From assembly GCA_024403735.1 (NCBI GenBank), contig JAKSRG010000016.1:1-60668 (forward strand): a stretch of DNA of 60,668 nt. Reading direction: 5' to 3'. The stretch comes from Clostridia bacterium (GTDB taxonomy: Bacteria; Bacillota; Clostridia; Saccharofermentanales; Saccharofermentanaceae). The notes under the pieces were generated by a model. That model was not told where the DNA came from and ran no database searches. It saw only the letters and a list, made by a program, of their open reading frames with translations. Positions 8,038-17,905 of this stretch are shown in pieces; positions within the stretch are counted from its first letter, which is position 1; every line of letters begins with the position of its first letter. A program made the translations under genes and the position numbers.

Positions 8038-9873
8038 ATGCTTGAAGTAACAGGCAGACCCTTATATGAAGCAAAGCGTTATTCTACAATTCGTGATCTT
8101 ATGATGGACACATGTAGTAAGCATGCTGAATTAGATGCAACAATTTTTAGAAGAAAGCCTACTCTTCCAGAAGAGCACAGAACATATGCTCAGCTCGGTA
8201 GCGATATTAAGGCTCTCGGAACATATATTATTAATTCAAAATTCCATGGTGATAAGCTCGCTGTAGTAGGTGAGAATTGCTATGAGTGGTATGTTTGTAA
8301 TTCCGCTATTTTAGGTAGTGATAGTGTATTTGTACCTCTTGACAGAGCTTTGCCAGAAGCAGAGCTTGTTCAGCTTCTTTTAAGAAGTGAATCAAAGATG
8401 ATTTTCTATCATCCTAAGCACCACGATATGATGCTTTCTATTGCAGAAAAGATGAAGTCAGGCGAGATTGATATCGCACTTGAGTGCTTTGTATGTATGT
8501 ACAAGGAAGAAGTAGTTAAGAAGTGGCCTGATGATGATAGATTTATGTGTATTAGAGATATTATCGATGAAGGTAACAAGCTTGTTGAGGCTGGTGATAA
8601 TCGTTTTGAGACAAATGAGATTGATCCAGATGCTATCAGAATTATCTTGTTTACTTCTGGTACAACATCTATGAGTAAGGGTGTACTTCTTACAAACAGA
8701 AATATTTGTCAGAATGTTTATAGTATTACTACTACTCTCTATGTAAAGCAGGGTGAAAGATTCTTCTCAATTCTTCCACTTCATCATACATTTGAAAACA
8801 CATGCGATTTCTTCTTGCTATCTAAGGGACTTACAGCTTGTTTCTCAGATGGATTAAGATATATCGTTAAGAACCTTAATGAGTGGCATGTTGATGTATG
8901 TATTTCAGTTCCACTCCTCTTTGAAAATATTCACTCAAAGATTAAAGAGGGAATTGAGGAATCTGGTAAAACAACACTCATCAATATTATGATCCCAGTT
9001 ACTAAATTCTTGAGAAAGTGTGGTCTTGATATTAGACGAATTGTATTCGGTGATATTATCAAGAAACTTGGTGGTAACTTAAGACTTATCGTTATCGGTG
9101 GCGCTGCTATTGATAAGAGATACGTAGATGATTTTAATGCCTGGGGTTTTGATATGTTCCAGGGATATGGTCTTACAGAAACTTCACCAGTTATCTCTGT
9201 ATGTACAACGGCAGTAAATGTTCATGGTAGTGTAGGTCGTCCTATGACTGAGATTACTGCAGGTATTTATGGTGTAGATAAGCCTAATGAGCCAGGTGAG
9301 ATTGTTTCTAAGTCAGCTTGTGTAATGAAGGGTTACTACAAGAATGAAGAAGCTACAAAGGAAGCTATCGATGCTGATGGTTGGTTCCATACAGGTGATA
9401 TGGGCTTTATCGATAAGAAGGGATGTATTCATATTACAGGTCGTGTTAAGTCAATGATTGTTCTTACAAATGGTAAGAAGGCATTCCCAGAAGAGATTGA
9501 GTCTGTAATTTGTGAGATTCCAGGTGTTAAGGAGAGCTTCGTTTGGGGTAACAGAAACGACAGAGAAGCAATTGATATTTGTGCTAAGATACTTATCGAT
9601 AGAAAGGCTATTGCTAAGGCAATTGGTTCACAGGGTGAGGCTACAGATGAGGAAGTAACTACTTATCTTAATGATCAGATGAGAGATGCTAACCACACGA
9701 TGCCTGCTTATAAGATTGTTCGTAATTATGTTTTCTCTGAGACAGATATGATTAAGACAACAACACTCAAGATTAAGAGACCTAAGGAGCAGGAAGCTAT
9801 CGAAGGTGCGCTTGCTAGAAATAATACTAATATGCGTGAGATGAATAGTAAAAATCTTGATAAGCTTGTTTGA
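8038..9873 (+). CDS. Long-chain acyl-CoA synthetase (AMP-forming, FadD/LC-FACS type)
   Basis: 611 residues of the adenylate-forming superfamily: phosphate-binding loop 'FTSGTTSMSKG' near residue 206, 'FQGYGLTETSPV' (adenine-binding), 'GWFHTGDMGF' and hinge 'GRVKSMIVLTNGKKAFPEEIE', where the Lys in 'NGKKAFPEE' fits the LC-FACS family. It would activate exogenous fatty acids as acyl-AMP and then acyl-CoA (or acyl-ACP) for phospholipid synthesis or another acyl pathway. TGGAGG precedes the ATG and a terminator follows, so it is a single-gene unit divergent from plsC and probably controlled through the FabT-type box. Acceptor (CoA or ACP) cannot be read from the sequence. Confidence 0.9.
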   Translation: MLEVTGRPLYEAKRYSTIRDLMMDTCSKHAELDATIFRRKPTLPEEHRTYAQLGSDIKALGTYIINSKFHGDKLAVVGENCYEWYVCNSAILGSDSVFVPLDRALPEAELVQLLLRSESKMIFYHPKHHDMMLSIAEKMKSGEIDIALECFVCMYKEEVVKKWPDDDRFMCIRDIIDEGNKLVEAGDNRFETNEIDPDAIRIILFTSGTTSMSKGVLLTNRNICQNVYSITTTLYVKQGERFFSILPLHHTFENTCDFFLLSKGLTACFSDGLRYIVKNLNEWHVDVCISVPLLFENIHSKIKEGIEESGKTTLINIMIPVTKFLRKCGLDIRRIVFGDIIKKLGGNLRLIVIGGAAIDKRYVDDFNAWGFDMFQGYGLTETSPVISVCTTAVNVHGSVGRPMTEITAGIYGVDKPNEPGEIVSKSACVMKGYYKNEEATKEAIDADGWFHTGDMGFIDKKGCIHITGRVKSMIVLTNGKKAFPEEIESVICEIPGVKESFVWGNRNDREAIDICAKILIDRKAIAKAIGSQGEATDEEVTTYLNDQMRDANHTMPAYKIVRNYVFSETDMIKTTTLKIKRPKEQEAIEGALARNNTNMREMNSKNLDKLV

Positions 9874-9900
9874 TATGATTTGATATTTAGATTTGACTTA

Positions 9901-9930
9901 GCTGCTAGTTTGATGACTAGCAGCTTTTTT
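9901..9930 (+). terminator. Intrinsic terminator of the acyl-CoA synthetase gene
   Basis: 9-bp perfect stem GCTGCTAGT (9901-9909) / 9916-9924, loop TTGATG, then six T. Confidence 0.92.
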
Positions 9931-10036
9931 ATTCGAAAAATCAGTGGTTCATTTGTTACTTAATTATTCGATAAGTCCCATTATTGGAATAGTAGTAGAG
10001 TATAATTGATACAAATGAATATTTTGGAGTTTATGT

Positions 10037-13000
10037 ATGATAAAGGTAAAAACGATTAATTCCGCTAGATGTGCTATTAATGATATTGTTAGCGAAGAAA
10101 TGAAGCGATCAAAGGATAACAATCGCAAGGTTATTTTCATTGTTCCTGAGACTTCCAAGTATGCAGTTGAGCGTGTTGTTTTTGATAACCTATTACGTGA
10201 TGGTTCTGGAGAGAAAAAGGTAGAAGGTTATCGATTTAAGGACGGCGACAAGAAAAAGATTGCAGAGTATATGATTACCGCTGGTCTTGTCGATGTAGAT
10301 GTAATTAGCTTTTATAGATTGGCTGATAGAATTATTAAGTCACGTGGTATCTCACATAAGCAGACAACTGATGACTTGCTATTAAGAAATGTTATTTACC
10401 GTATTTTGCTTCTTCATGGAGATGAGTTTCGAACAATCAATAAGTTAGTAAAGCGATTTGAATACATAGATATGATAATCAGACTTCTTGGCGATTTTAC
10501 TCGTTATGGAGTTGATGAGAATGACCTTGAAGAAGTAGTTAATTCTCGTAAGAATGATGAGCCTTTTTATGATAAGGTTCATGATATTGGATTGCTTATT
10601 AAATACATTAAAGAGGTTGATGCAGAGTTTGGTTATACATTACTAGAGTCATCGCTCGAGAAGGCTATCCTTATTCTTAAGCAGTATAAGAGCGATAAGT
10701 CTTTAGCTGATAACCGTTTGTATGCAACTGTAAAGGATTTTTCTAATATAGACGTCGTTATTTATGGCTTTGGTAGTGTTAGATCTTTCACTCCTCAGGA
10801 AACAGATTTTGTTCAAGCTTTAAGTGCAATTGGTACGGAGGTTCATATTTATTCTCTATATGATAAGGAGAATGAAGAAGGCGATTTGTTCTATTTTGGT
10901 AATCAGTTATTAGAGAACTTAAGAACAAGAGGGATTGTAGGTGCTATTGATGAATTAGCATTACCAGATGAAGAAGATAGTATACTTCGAGAGATTTCAT
11001 CAGCATATTCAAAGGATGAGACAGTAAGAATTGTAACTTCAGATAGTGAATATGAGACTATTAAGAATGATCTTATTAGCAAAGGAATGGCAGACAGAAT
11101 TAATTTGGTTAAGATGCAGAAGGATTCATCAGTTAACCTTATTAAATTGAATGACTGTGATGATTTGCTTTCATATGTATGCAATGAAATAATTAGGCTT
11201 ACTAGAGAAGAGAATTATAGATATAGAGATATAAGAGTTTTCTCTCCAGATGAAGCAATGACTGAACGTTTCAAAGGAATTCTTCATTTATTTAATCTCG
11301 ACGCGTTTATTGATAGAAAGATAGTATTGAATACTACTCCTATTATGCGCTATGTTGAGACGTTGCTTGAGTTGCCTTTACATGGTTTTCCAACTGATGA
11401 TGTCCTTAGATTATTAAGAACTGGTTTGGCTCCTGTAAGTCCTGAATTGGTTGATTACTTCGAGAACTTCTGTAAGGCGAATAATATCCTTTTTGAAGAT
11501 AAAATATTTGATAAGGAGCGCTACGAAGTTAGAGTAGTACCAGATAAGAGGACTAATTATTTCCCAATGTATGTCAATAACAAGATTATTGAAAACGGCG
11601 GAATGTATCTTTATGGAAGCATTGTAGAAGGTGTATTAGTTCCTTTGAAGCAGGTAATAGATGCCCTTACTAAGGCAGATACTATTGCGAAGAAGTCGAT
11701 TGTATTGATGACTCATTTAGATTCACTTACTGGATATATTAAGAAGCTTGGTAATAAGTATTTGGAAGGTGAATACGCTGATACAGATTCAGCGTCAGCT
11801 ATTGTTAGAAGTTATAAGGAAGTAATGGGACTTCTTTCATCTTTTGCTAATGATGCTAATGAAATAAATATCAGTCTAGAGCAGTTCGCAGAATTGATTA
11901 AGATTGATATTAGAAACAAAGTTATTGGTACTATCCCATTAACTGTTGATTCTATCGAAATCGTTGATGAGAGTTCTGCTTGTTATACTCCATGTAAAGT
12001 AATGTTTATGATTGGATGTAATTCATCTAATTTCCCTCATAAGAGCAGCTCTGAAGGAATAATGAGCAATAGCGAACTTGATAAGTTAGGAAGAGAAATA
12101 ACTGTAGATCTTCCTAATAAAGCTATGATGCAGAGTAAGGAAGAAGCTGTTAGAGCTTCACTTATTGTTAATGCTGCTACAGAAAAGATTTATATGATGT
12201 GCCTTGAGAATGATTTTGAGAGTTCTGTTGTCAGATACTTTAGGGAGGCGCTCGGAATTAATAAGGTTTCTTGTAAGGCATTTAAGACGCCTATTTATGG
12301 TGATCCTGTTGCTAGAAGACATGATTTCTTGGACGCTAGTATTCCTTCTTCGATTATTAAAGAATTACTAGAAAATAAGGGATCAGTTAGCGTTTCTTCA
12401 TTAGAGAAATATAATAAATGCGCACTTCAGTATATGCTTGATAATCTTCTTAAGATTAGGGAGAGAGCAGATGAGACTAGTGTTAAGACTAATCTGTTTG
12501 GTACTTTAGTACATGATATGTTCGAGCATTCTATTGGAGATATAGTTAAGGAATATCCAACGATAGATAAGCTACAGGAATATTCTGATTCACTTACTGA
12601 TGATAAGTTGACGGATCTCGCTAATCAGTATTTTGATAAAGCTCGATTGAATTCAGATTCGCCTGATAGAAATCTTCCAATATTTGAGATGTTACCTGGT
12701 ATTAAGGTTAAGCGAATATTTAAGAGAGCTCTTCCTATCTTGATTAAGTATTGTATTGATAACAAGTATGTTCCAACTTACTTTGAACGTAAGGTGGATA
12801 AGCTTCCTGTACCTTTTAAGGTTACAACAGCTAATGGATTAGAATTCTACTTCCGTGGCTCTATCGATAGAGTTGATGTAAGTGAAGAAGATAAGTCTAT
12901 TAGAATTGTCGACTACAAGACTGGTGACAAAGAAATAAAAATGAAGGAATTCTTGGCTGGTATTCAGATACAGTTATTCGCATATGCTCTTGCAGAGCGA

Positions 13001-13399
13001 AATCAAGGTAAAGAAGTAGTTGTTGATAACGTTGGTTACATTAAAGCTGAATTAAATCCTTCAGATGGTGATGAGGAGCGATTTAGGTATGAATCTTCAT
13101 CTCTTGATAAAGACGGAATTAATGCTGCGATTGATCACGTTAAGTTCTTGATTAATAAGAGTTGTGAGGACATTGCGTCAGGTCGCTCAGATGCGCGTGT
13201 GAATTCGATGGCTAAAGATGCATGTACTTATTGTGCGTTTAAAGGTCTTTGTGGAAATGATGGAAGTATTAAGGTTAAGCGTGTAGTTAATACTGATCTT
13301 CCAGAAGACGAGTTTGATAAAGATAAGCACAAGAAGGGTAATTCATATACGATGAAATACTATGTTGATGTTATGAAGAGGAATGAAAAAGATGACTAA
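10037..13399 (+). CDS. addB: ATP-dependent helicase/nuclease subunit B (AddB)
   Basis: 1120 residues, as usual for AddB, the subunit of AddAB that digests the 5' strand and reads Chi during double-strand-break repair. Cys795, Cys1063, Cys1066 and Cys1072 show the C...CX2CX5C pattern that holds the AddB 4Fe-4S cluster, and 'IRIVDYKTGDKE' near residue 956 is the RecB-type nuclease core. Unusually, the N-terminus (MIKVKTINSARCAINDIV) lacks the Walker A loop that most AddB proteins have in their first ~15 residues, although the following strand 'VIFIVPE' is present. GGAG precedes the ATG at 10037. It overlaps addA by 8 nt. Confidence 0.93.
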   Translation: MIKVKTINSARCAINDIVSEEMKRSKDNNRKVIFIVPETSKYAVERVVFDNLLRDGSGEKKVEGYRFKDGDKKKIAEYMITAGLVDVDVISFYRLADRIIKSRGISHKQTTDDLLLRNVIYRILLLHGDEFRTINKLVKRFEYIDMIIRLLGDFTRYGVDENDLEEVVNSRKNDEPFYDKVHDIGLLIKYIKEVDAEFGYTLLESSLEKAILILKQYKSDKSLADNRLYATVKDFSNIDVVIYGFGSVRSFTPQETDFVQALSAIGTEVHIYSLYDKENEEGDLFYFGNQLLENLRTRGIVGAIDELALPDEEDSILREISSAYSKDETVRIVTSDSEYETIKNDLISKGMADRINLVKMQKDSSVNLIKLNDCDDLLSYVCNEIIRLTREENYRYRDIRVFSPDEAMTERFKGILHLFNLDAFIDRKIVLNTTPIMRYVETLLELPLHGFPTDDVLRLLRTGLAPVSPELVDYFENFCKANNILFEDKIFDKERYEVRVVPDKRTNYFPMYVNNKIIENGGMYLYGSIVEGVLVPLKQVIDALTKADTIAKKSIVLMTHLDSLTGYIKKLGNKYLEGEYADTDSASAIVRSYKEVMGLLSSFANDANEINISLEQFAELIKIDIRNKVIGTIPLTVDSIEIVDESSACYTPCKVMFMIGCNSSNFPHKSSSEGIMSNSELDKLGREITVDLPNKAMMQSKEEAVRASLIVNAATEKIYMMCLENDFESSVVRYFREALGINKVSCKAFKTPIYGDPVARRHDFLDASIPSSIIKELLENKGSVSVSSLEKYNKCALQYMLDNLLKIRERADETSVKTNLFGTLVHDMFEHSIGDIVKEYPTIDKLQEYSDSLTDDKLTDLANQYFDKARLNSDSPDRNLPIFEMLPGIKVKRIFKRALPILIKYCIDNKYVPTYFERKVDKLPVPFKVTTANGLEFYFRGSIDRVDVSEEDKSIRIVDYKTGDKEIKMKEFLAGIQIQLFAYALAERNQGKEVVVDNVGYIKAELNPSDGDEERFRYESSSLDKDGINAAIDHVKFLINKSCEDIASGRSDARVNSMAKDACTYCAFKGLCGNDGSIKVKRVVNTDLPEDEFDKDKHKKGNSYTMKYYVDVMKRNEKDD

Positions 13400-16300
13400 C
13401 CAGAAAGATGATATGTTTACTCCAAAACAGAAAGATGTAATTACAGCTTCTGTTGATAATATTCTTGTATCTGCTGCAGCTGGTTCAGGCAAGACTACTG
13501 TATTAGTAGAAAGAATAATAAGAAAGATAGTTTCTCATGATATTTCAATATCAGAGATTCTTGTTGTGACTTTTACTAAAGCCGCAGCAAGTAATATGCA
13601 GAAGAAAATCGAAGAAGCTTTGAGAGAAGCTATAGTGAATAATCAGGGTGACATTAAGTATCTTAAGGAGCAGCTTGATTTGCTTCCGAGTGCATATATT
13701 CAGACTATAGATAGTTTTTGTAGTAGAGTTTTGAAAGAAAAAGGTTATGAGTTGATTGGTAAAGAATCAAGCATTGAACCTAATATGACTGTGCTTAGCG
13801 GTCAGGATGTTGAGGTGTTCATTCATAATTCTGCTCAAGATGCTATTAATGATAAGTACTTAACTATGATCACAGATGGTACTGATGATGCGTTCCTCAA
13901 GGCAGTTGACTATTTAACAGATGGTAGAAGAGATGATAAGCTTGCTGAACTTCTTGTGTTTATTTATAAGAAGCTCAGAAGTTTACCAGACTATCTTACA
14001 CTCATTGATGAAGCTTATGCGAAGAGAGTAGCTATTGATGAAAAGAATGAGCTTTCTTTCTTGAAGGATTTTAATGAGAAGTATATCAATCTCTTTATTG
14101 CTGCCAAAGAAAGTGCTCAGTTGTCACTTCCGTTAGTTGATAGTGTTTTGTTTAAGGCTGTAAAGGATAAGAAGAGTGAAGCTGAGAATAACGCGATAAT
14201 AGCTTCTGCCAAGAATGTTTTTTCTACAGTTATTTCAGAAGTTGATAGCGTATTAAATGTTAATGCTAGTACTGATGATCAGACTGTTGTTTTCAATAAG
14301 ATAAAGGAAGCTATTAGCAATATTAGTGGTTTAGTTGCTTTCTCGATTGAAGGTAGAGATAGTAGCGTTGATACTATTAGAGAGGCCTTTGGCGGTGTGT
14401 CTGCTTTGCTACTTGAAGCAGGTGTAAAGAATGAGAAGGGGGGAACTCCTAGGAGATATGGTAGATATGCATCTCCATATTCAATTGATGAGAAGTATAG
14501 AGTATTCATTACTAAGGATATTGATGAATTATTAAATGCTCAGAAAGAGAGAACAATAGTAATTGGTGCTCTGATTGAACTTCTTAAAAAAGTTGATTAT
14601 TTCTACTCTAAAACAAAGAAGAGATATCATTCTATGGATTTTGCTGATCAGGAGCATTATGCATTGTTAGCTTTGTCATCAGAGGAAGTAGCTTCTTTTT
14701 ATCGTGATAGATTTAAGGAGATATATGTAGATGAGTATCAGGATAACTCTACTCTTCAGGATGCAATAATCCAGAAGTTCTCAAATAAGAACGTATTCAT
14801 GGTTGGTGATGTAAAGCAAAGTATCTATAAGTTTAGATATGCTAATCCCAATATGTTCATTAGAAAGATGAAGGAATATGGCAAAAAGAATGGTTCAGGT
14901 ACGCTTTATGATTTAAACAATAACTTTAGAAGTACTCCTGAAATTCTTGCCTTTGTTAATGCATTGTTCTATCAGTTAATGTCTGATGCAACAGAGATTG
15001 ACTATAACTCTGATCATGAACTTTATCCAAAGCCTAAAAAAGAAGGTGAAGCTGAAGTTAAACATAGTCTTCCAAGAGTTGTATTGGTTACTAATGAAGC
15101 AGCTGAAGATGATTCAGAAGCTAATGACGATGCTGATACTAGTGACATCAATAGCGCTGTAAAAGTTGAATTTACAGGTATATTGAATGAAGTTAACAAG
15201 TATAAACAAAGTTATTCTTTGAAGGATATTTGTATATTAACAATAAAGAAAGATGCTGCTCGTGGAATTGCAAGACTATTGGAAAATAACGGTATTCCAG
15301 CAGTATGCCCAGAAGAAAAAACTATATATGGTGATCCAGATATAGCTTCTATTTGTGCGCTTATTACTCTTCTTGGTAATGAACATCGTGACGAATGCTT
15401 ACTTGGAGTAATGCTCGCTGGATTTAAGTTTAGTAATTTTACAGTTGAAGAGATAGCAAAGATTTCATTGTTTGCTAAGAAGAATGAGGTGCTACATATG
15501 AACCTTATTGTTAAGGTGAGAATGTATGCTAATCAGTCTGAAGATAGCGTCTCTGAAGAAGATAAAGAGCTATATTTAAGAACTCAGAATTTCGTTAAGG
15601 AGTTTGATGCTTTAAGAACTAGAGCAGCAATTCTTAATATTGGTGAATTGATTGAAGAGATTTATGCTGTAAGTGGTATTAAGGCTAATATGCTCGCAAG
15701 AGATAATGATGTAAGTAAGCTAGTTGTTTTCAAGAACTGGTTATGCGAGAAATTCTTGTCAAAGGGTAGTGATATTGCATCTGTTTCAAATAGCCTTGAA
15801 GAACTTAAGTTGAAGCTTGGTGATAAGGCGTCTTTTGAATTTGAAAGCCAGAATGTAGATGCAGTTCAGTGTATGACTTATCACAAGAGTAAAGGTTTGG
15901 AGTTTAAGTGTGTAATTGTAACAAATATTAACTCAAGTTCTAGTAATAATCCTTCTTTGGTAGTCTTTGACGAGGAGAATGGCTTTATTTGTGATGACTA
16001 TTCTGATGATAATGTTTCAAGAGAAACATCTTTTGAACATCTTTTGTATGGAGATAAGGTTAAATTAGCTGATTATTCTGAAATAATTAGATTGTTCTAC
16101 GTAGCCTTAACGAGAGCTGAGGAGAACTTATCTATTGTTACATCATTTGCTCTTACAGCTAAGCCAAGAGATAAGTTTGATCCAATCTATAGAATGATTA
16201 TTAATCAAAGGGAAGAGAAGTTTACTAAAGACTTCATTCTTAATCAGCAGGATAAGAACTCTTTGTTCATTAATTCCTTACTAAGATTAAGTGGTGCTAA

Positions 16301-17240
16301 TAGTTATTTCCAGAATTATGTTAAGCATTATGCTGAAGCTGATTCTCCACTTGAAACTACTATGTTTAGAAGTGCTTTTGATGGATTTGAATTAGAGGTT
16401 ATGAATTACGATGCAGCATCAGCAGGAAGTTCATCAGCTAAAGTTATTGTGACGCCTGAAGAGGAGAATTATCTTGTTCATCAGGATGAAAATGGAGATG
16501 TTGTTTTTGATAAGGATTATGAGCATCAAAGTTCTGTTGGTGCACCTTCTAAAGCTACAGTAACTGAACTAAAAAAAGTATTTAAGTCTGGTAAGAAGAA
16601 AAATGAGACAGTTAAATCAATGGGTCTTGAAATACCAGACCTTGATAAGTTCTTTATTGAGCAAGATAACTTATCGTCAGCTAATAAGGGTACTACAGTT
16701 CATGAGTTGTTCAGATTTATGGATTTTGATTCAATTCTTAAGAAGTTAGATGCAGACATGGATCCACAAACTGTTTATGATGAAGAGATTTCAGTTCTTG
16801 AAAAGGAAGGAGTCATCGATAAGAGTACCGTTGAAGTTATCGATGAGTTCAGAGAGAATGTTATTTCATTCATTAAGTCTGATTTGTTTAGACGTATTGC
16901 AGTAGCTGAAACTAAGGGAATGGCTGAATTTGAAAGACCAATAATGTTTGCGTCAAGTCTAAAACTTGATGAGGATGGTTCTGACGTTAAATATCTTGAT
17001 GACTATACAATTGTCCAAGGTATTATTGATGCTTTATTCTATGAAGACGGTGAAGCGATTATTGTCGATTATAAGACTGATAAGCCACAATCTGATGATG
17101 TAGAGAAAACAAAAGAAGCAGCTATAAACAACCATAAATTACAGTTGGATTTATATGCTGCTGCATTAGAAACAAGTGGTATTAAAGTTAAGTCAAAGAT
17201 AATTTGGTTGGTTAGAAGTGGTCTAGCTATTGAGGTTTAA
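13392..17240 (+). CDS. addA: ATP-dependent helicase/nuclease subunit A (AddA)
   Basis: 1282 residues. UvrD-type helicase motifs run from the Q motif (FTPKQKDVI) and Walker A 'SAAAGSGKTT' near residue 28, through Walker B 'DEYQDNS' to 'VALTRAEENL', ending with the nuclease motif 'IVDYKTDKP' near residue 1226. AddA is the 3'-to-5' translocating motor and the nuclease for the 3' strand. GAAGAGG at 13375-13381 is 10 nt from ATG 13392 and almost touches the alternative ATG at 13383, so 13392 was chosen. It starts inside addB and its last 14 bases overlap the convergent tadA. Confidence 0.95.
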   Translation: MTNQKDDMFTPKQKDVITASVDNILVSAAAGSGKTTVLVERIIRKIVSHDISISEILVVTFTKAAASNMQKKIEEALREAIVNNQGDIKYLKEQLDLLPSAYIQTIDSFCSRVLKEKGYELIGKESSIEPNMTVLSGQDVEVFIHNSAQDAINDKYLTMITDGTDDAFLKAVDYLTDGRRDDKLAELLVFIYKKLRSLPDYLTLIDEAYAKRVAIDEKNELSFLKDFNEKYINLFIAAKESAQLSLPLVDSVLFKAVKDKKSEAENNAIIASAKNVFSTVISEVDSVLNVNASTDDQTVVFNKIKEAISNISGLVAFSIEGRDSSVDTIREAFGGVSALLLEAGVKNEKGGTPRRYGRYASPYSIDEKYRVFITKDIDELLNAQKERTIVIGALIELLKKVDYFYSKTKKRYHSMDFADQEHYALLALSSEEVASFYRDRFKEIYVDEYQDNSTLQDAIIQKFSNKNVFMVGDVKQSIYKFRYANPNMFIRKMKEYGKKNGSGTLYDLNNNFRSTPEILAFVNALFYQLMSDATEIDYNSDHELYPKPKKEGEAEVKHSLPRVVLVTNEAAEDDSEANDDADTSDINSAVKVEFTGILNEVNKYKQSYSLKDICILTIKKDAARGIARLLENNGIPAVCPEEKTIYGDPDIASICALITLLGNEHRDECLLGVMLAGFKFSNFTVEEIAKISLFAKKNEVLHMNLIVKVRMYANQSEDSVSEEDKELYLRTQNFVKEFDALRTRAAILNIGELIEEIYAVSGIKANMLARDNDVSKLVVFKNWLCEKFLSKGSDIASVSNSLEELKLKLGDKASFEFESQNVDAVQCMTYHKSKGLEFKCVIVTNINSSSSNNPSLVVFDEENGFICDDYSDDNVSRETSFEHLLYGDKVKLADYSEIIRLFYVALTRAEENLSIVTSFALTAKPRDKFDPIYRMIINQREEKFTKDFILNQQDKNSLFINSLLRLSGANSYFQNYVKHYAEADSPLETTMFRSAFDGFELEVMNYDAASAGSSSAKVIVTPEEENYLVHQDENGDVVFDKDYEHQSSVGAPSKATVTELKKVFKSGKKKNETVKSMGLEIPDLDKFFIEQDNLSSANKGTTVHELFRFMDFDSILKKLDADMDPQTVYDEEISVLEKEGVIDKSTVEVIDEFRENVISFIKSDLFRRIAVAETKGMAEFERPIMFASSLKLDEDGSDVKYLDDYTIVQGIIDALFYEDGEAIIVDYKTDKPQSDDVEKTKEAAINNHKLQLDLYAAALETSGIKVKSKIIWLVRSGLAIEV

Positions 17241-17739
17241 TCTTCTTGCTTTCTCTAAGTTCTTTGAAGAATGTCTTGAGAATAGTGGAGTTAAGTTCTT
17301 CTAAGATACCGCCTTCGTATGTTACTTCGTGGTTATGACCGTGTTTTACATTAAGAATGTCATTACATGAGCATATGGCACCACTTTTTGGTTCATATGC
17401 TCCGAAGTATAAGTTTCTAATTCTTGATTGAATTATTGATCCTGAACACATTGTGCAAGGTTCAAGGGTAACATAGATATCGCAGTCGAGAAGACGCCAT
17501 GAATTCAGCTTTTTACATGCTTTGTTTATAGCTAGTACTTCTGCATGGTATAGACTATTATTCTTTGTCATTCTTAGATTGTGAGCTCTAGAGATAACTT
17601 TTCCATCTTTTACGATAACGCATCCAATAGGGCATTCTCCGAGCGCATAGGACTTCATAGCTTCCTTGATTGCAAGCAGCATAAAGCGCTCATGTTCGTT
17701 CTGTGACTTGGTTTTTCTTATCTGTTCGTCTAGGCTCAT
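17227..17739 (-). CDS. tadA: tRNA-specific adenosine deaminase (TadA)
   Basis: 170 residues of the cytidine/deoxycytidylate deaminase fold: His65-Ala-Glu67 (proton shuttle) and Pro94-Cys95-x-x-Cys98 bind the catalytic zinc. TadA converts wobble adenosine-34 of tRNA-Arg(ACG) to inosine. The 'WRLLDCDIYVTLEPCTMC' context is typical of TadA rather than of riboflavin or CMP deaminases. AGGAAAG lies upstream of the ATG. The gene converges on addA with a 14-nt overlap of coding ends and no terminator between them. Confidence 0.9.
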   Translation of the reverse strand: MSLDEQIRKTKSQNEHERFMLLAIKEAMKSYALGECPIGCVIVKDGKVISRAHNLRMTKNNSLYHAEVLAINKACKKLNSWRLLDCDIYVTLEPCTMCSGSIIQSRIRNLYFGAYEPKSGAICSCNDILNVKHGHNHEVTYEGGILEELNSTILKTFFKELRESKKIKPQ

Positions 17740-17905
17740 AATTGCTTTCCTGAATGATTGAAATATAGCTTATTATATATCATTGAACTCTATCACGTTC
17801 TTATTTATATTAAATAAGGTTGACTTTCTTGAAAAGGTCGAATATATTGTATTGTGACTTTTAATGCGCTACTATGCGCTAATTTGTTTAAAGGAAGTGA
17901 TTACC

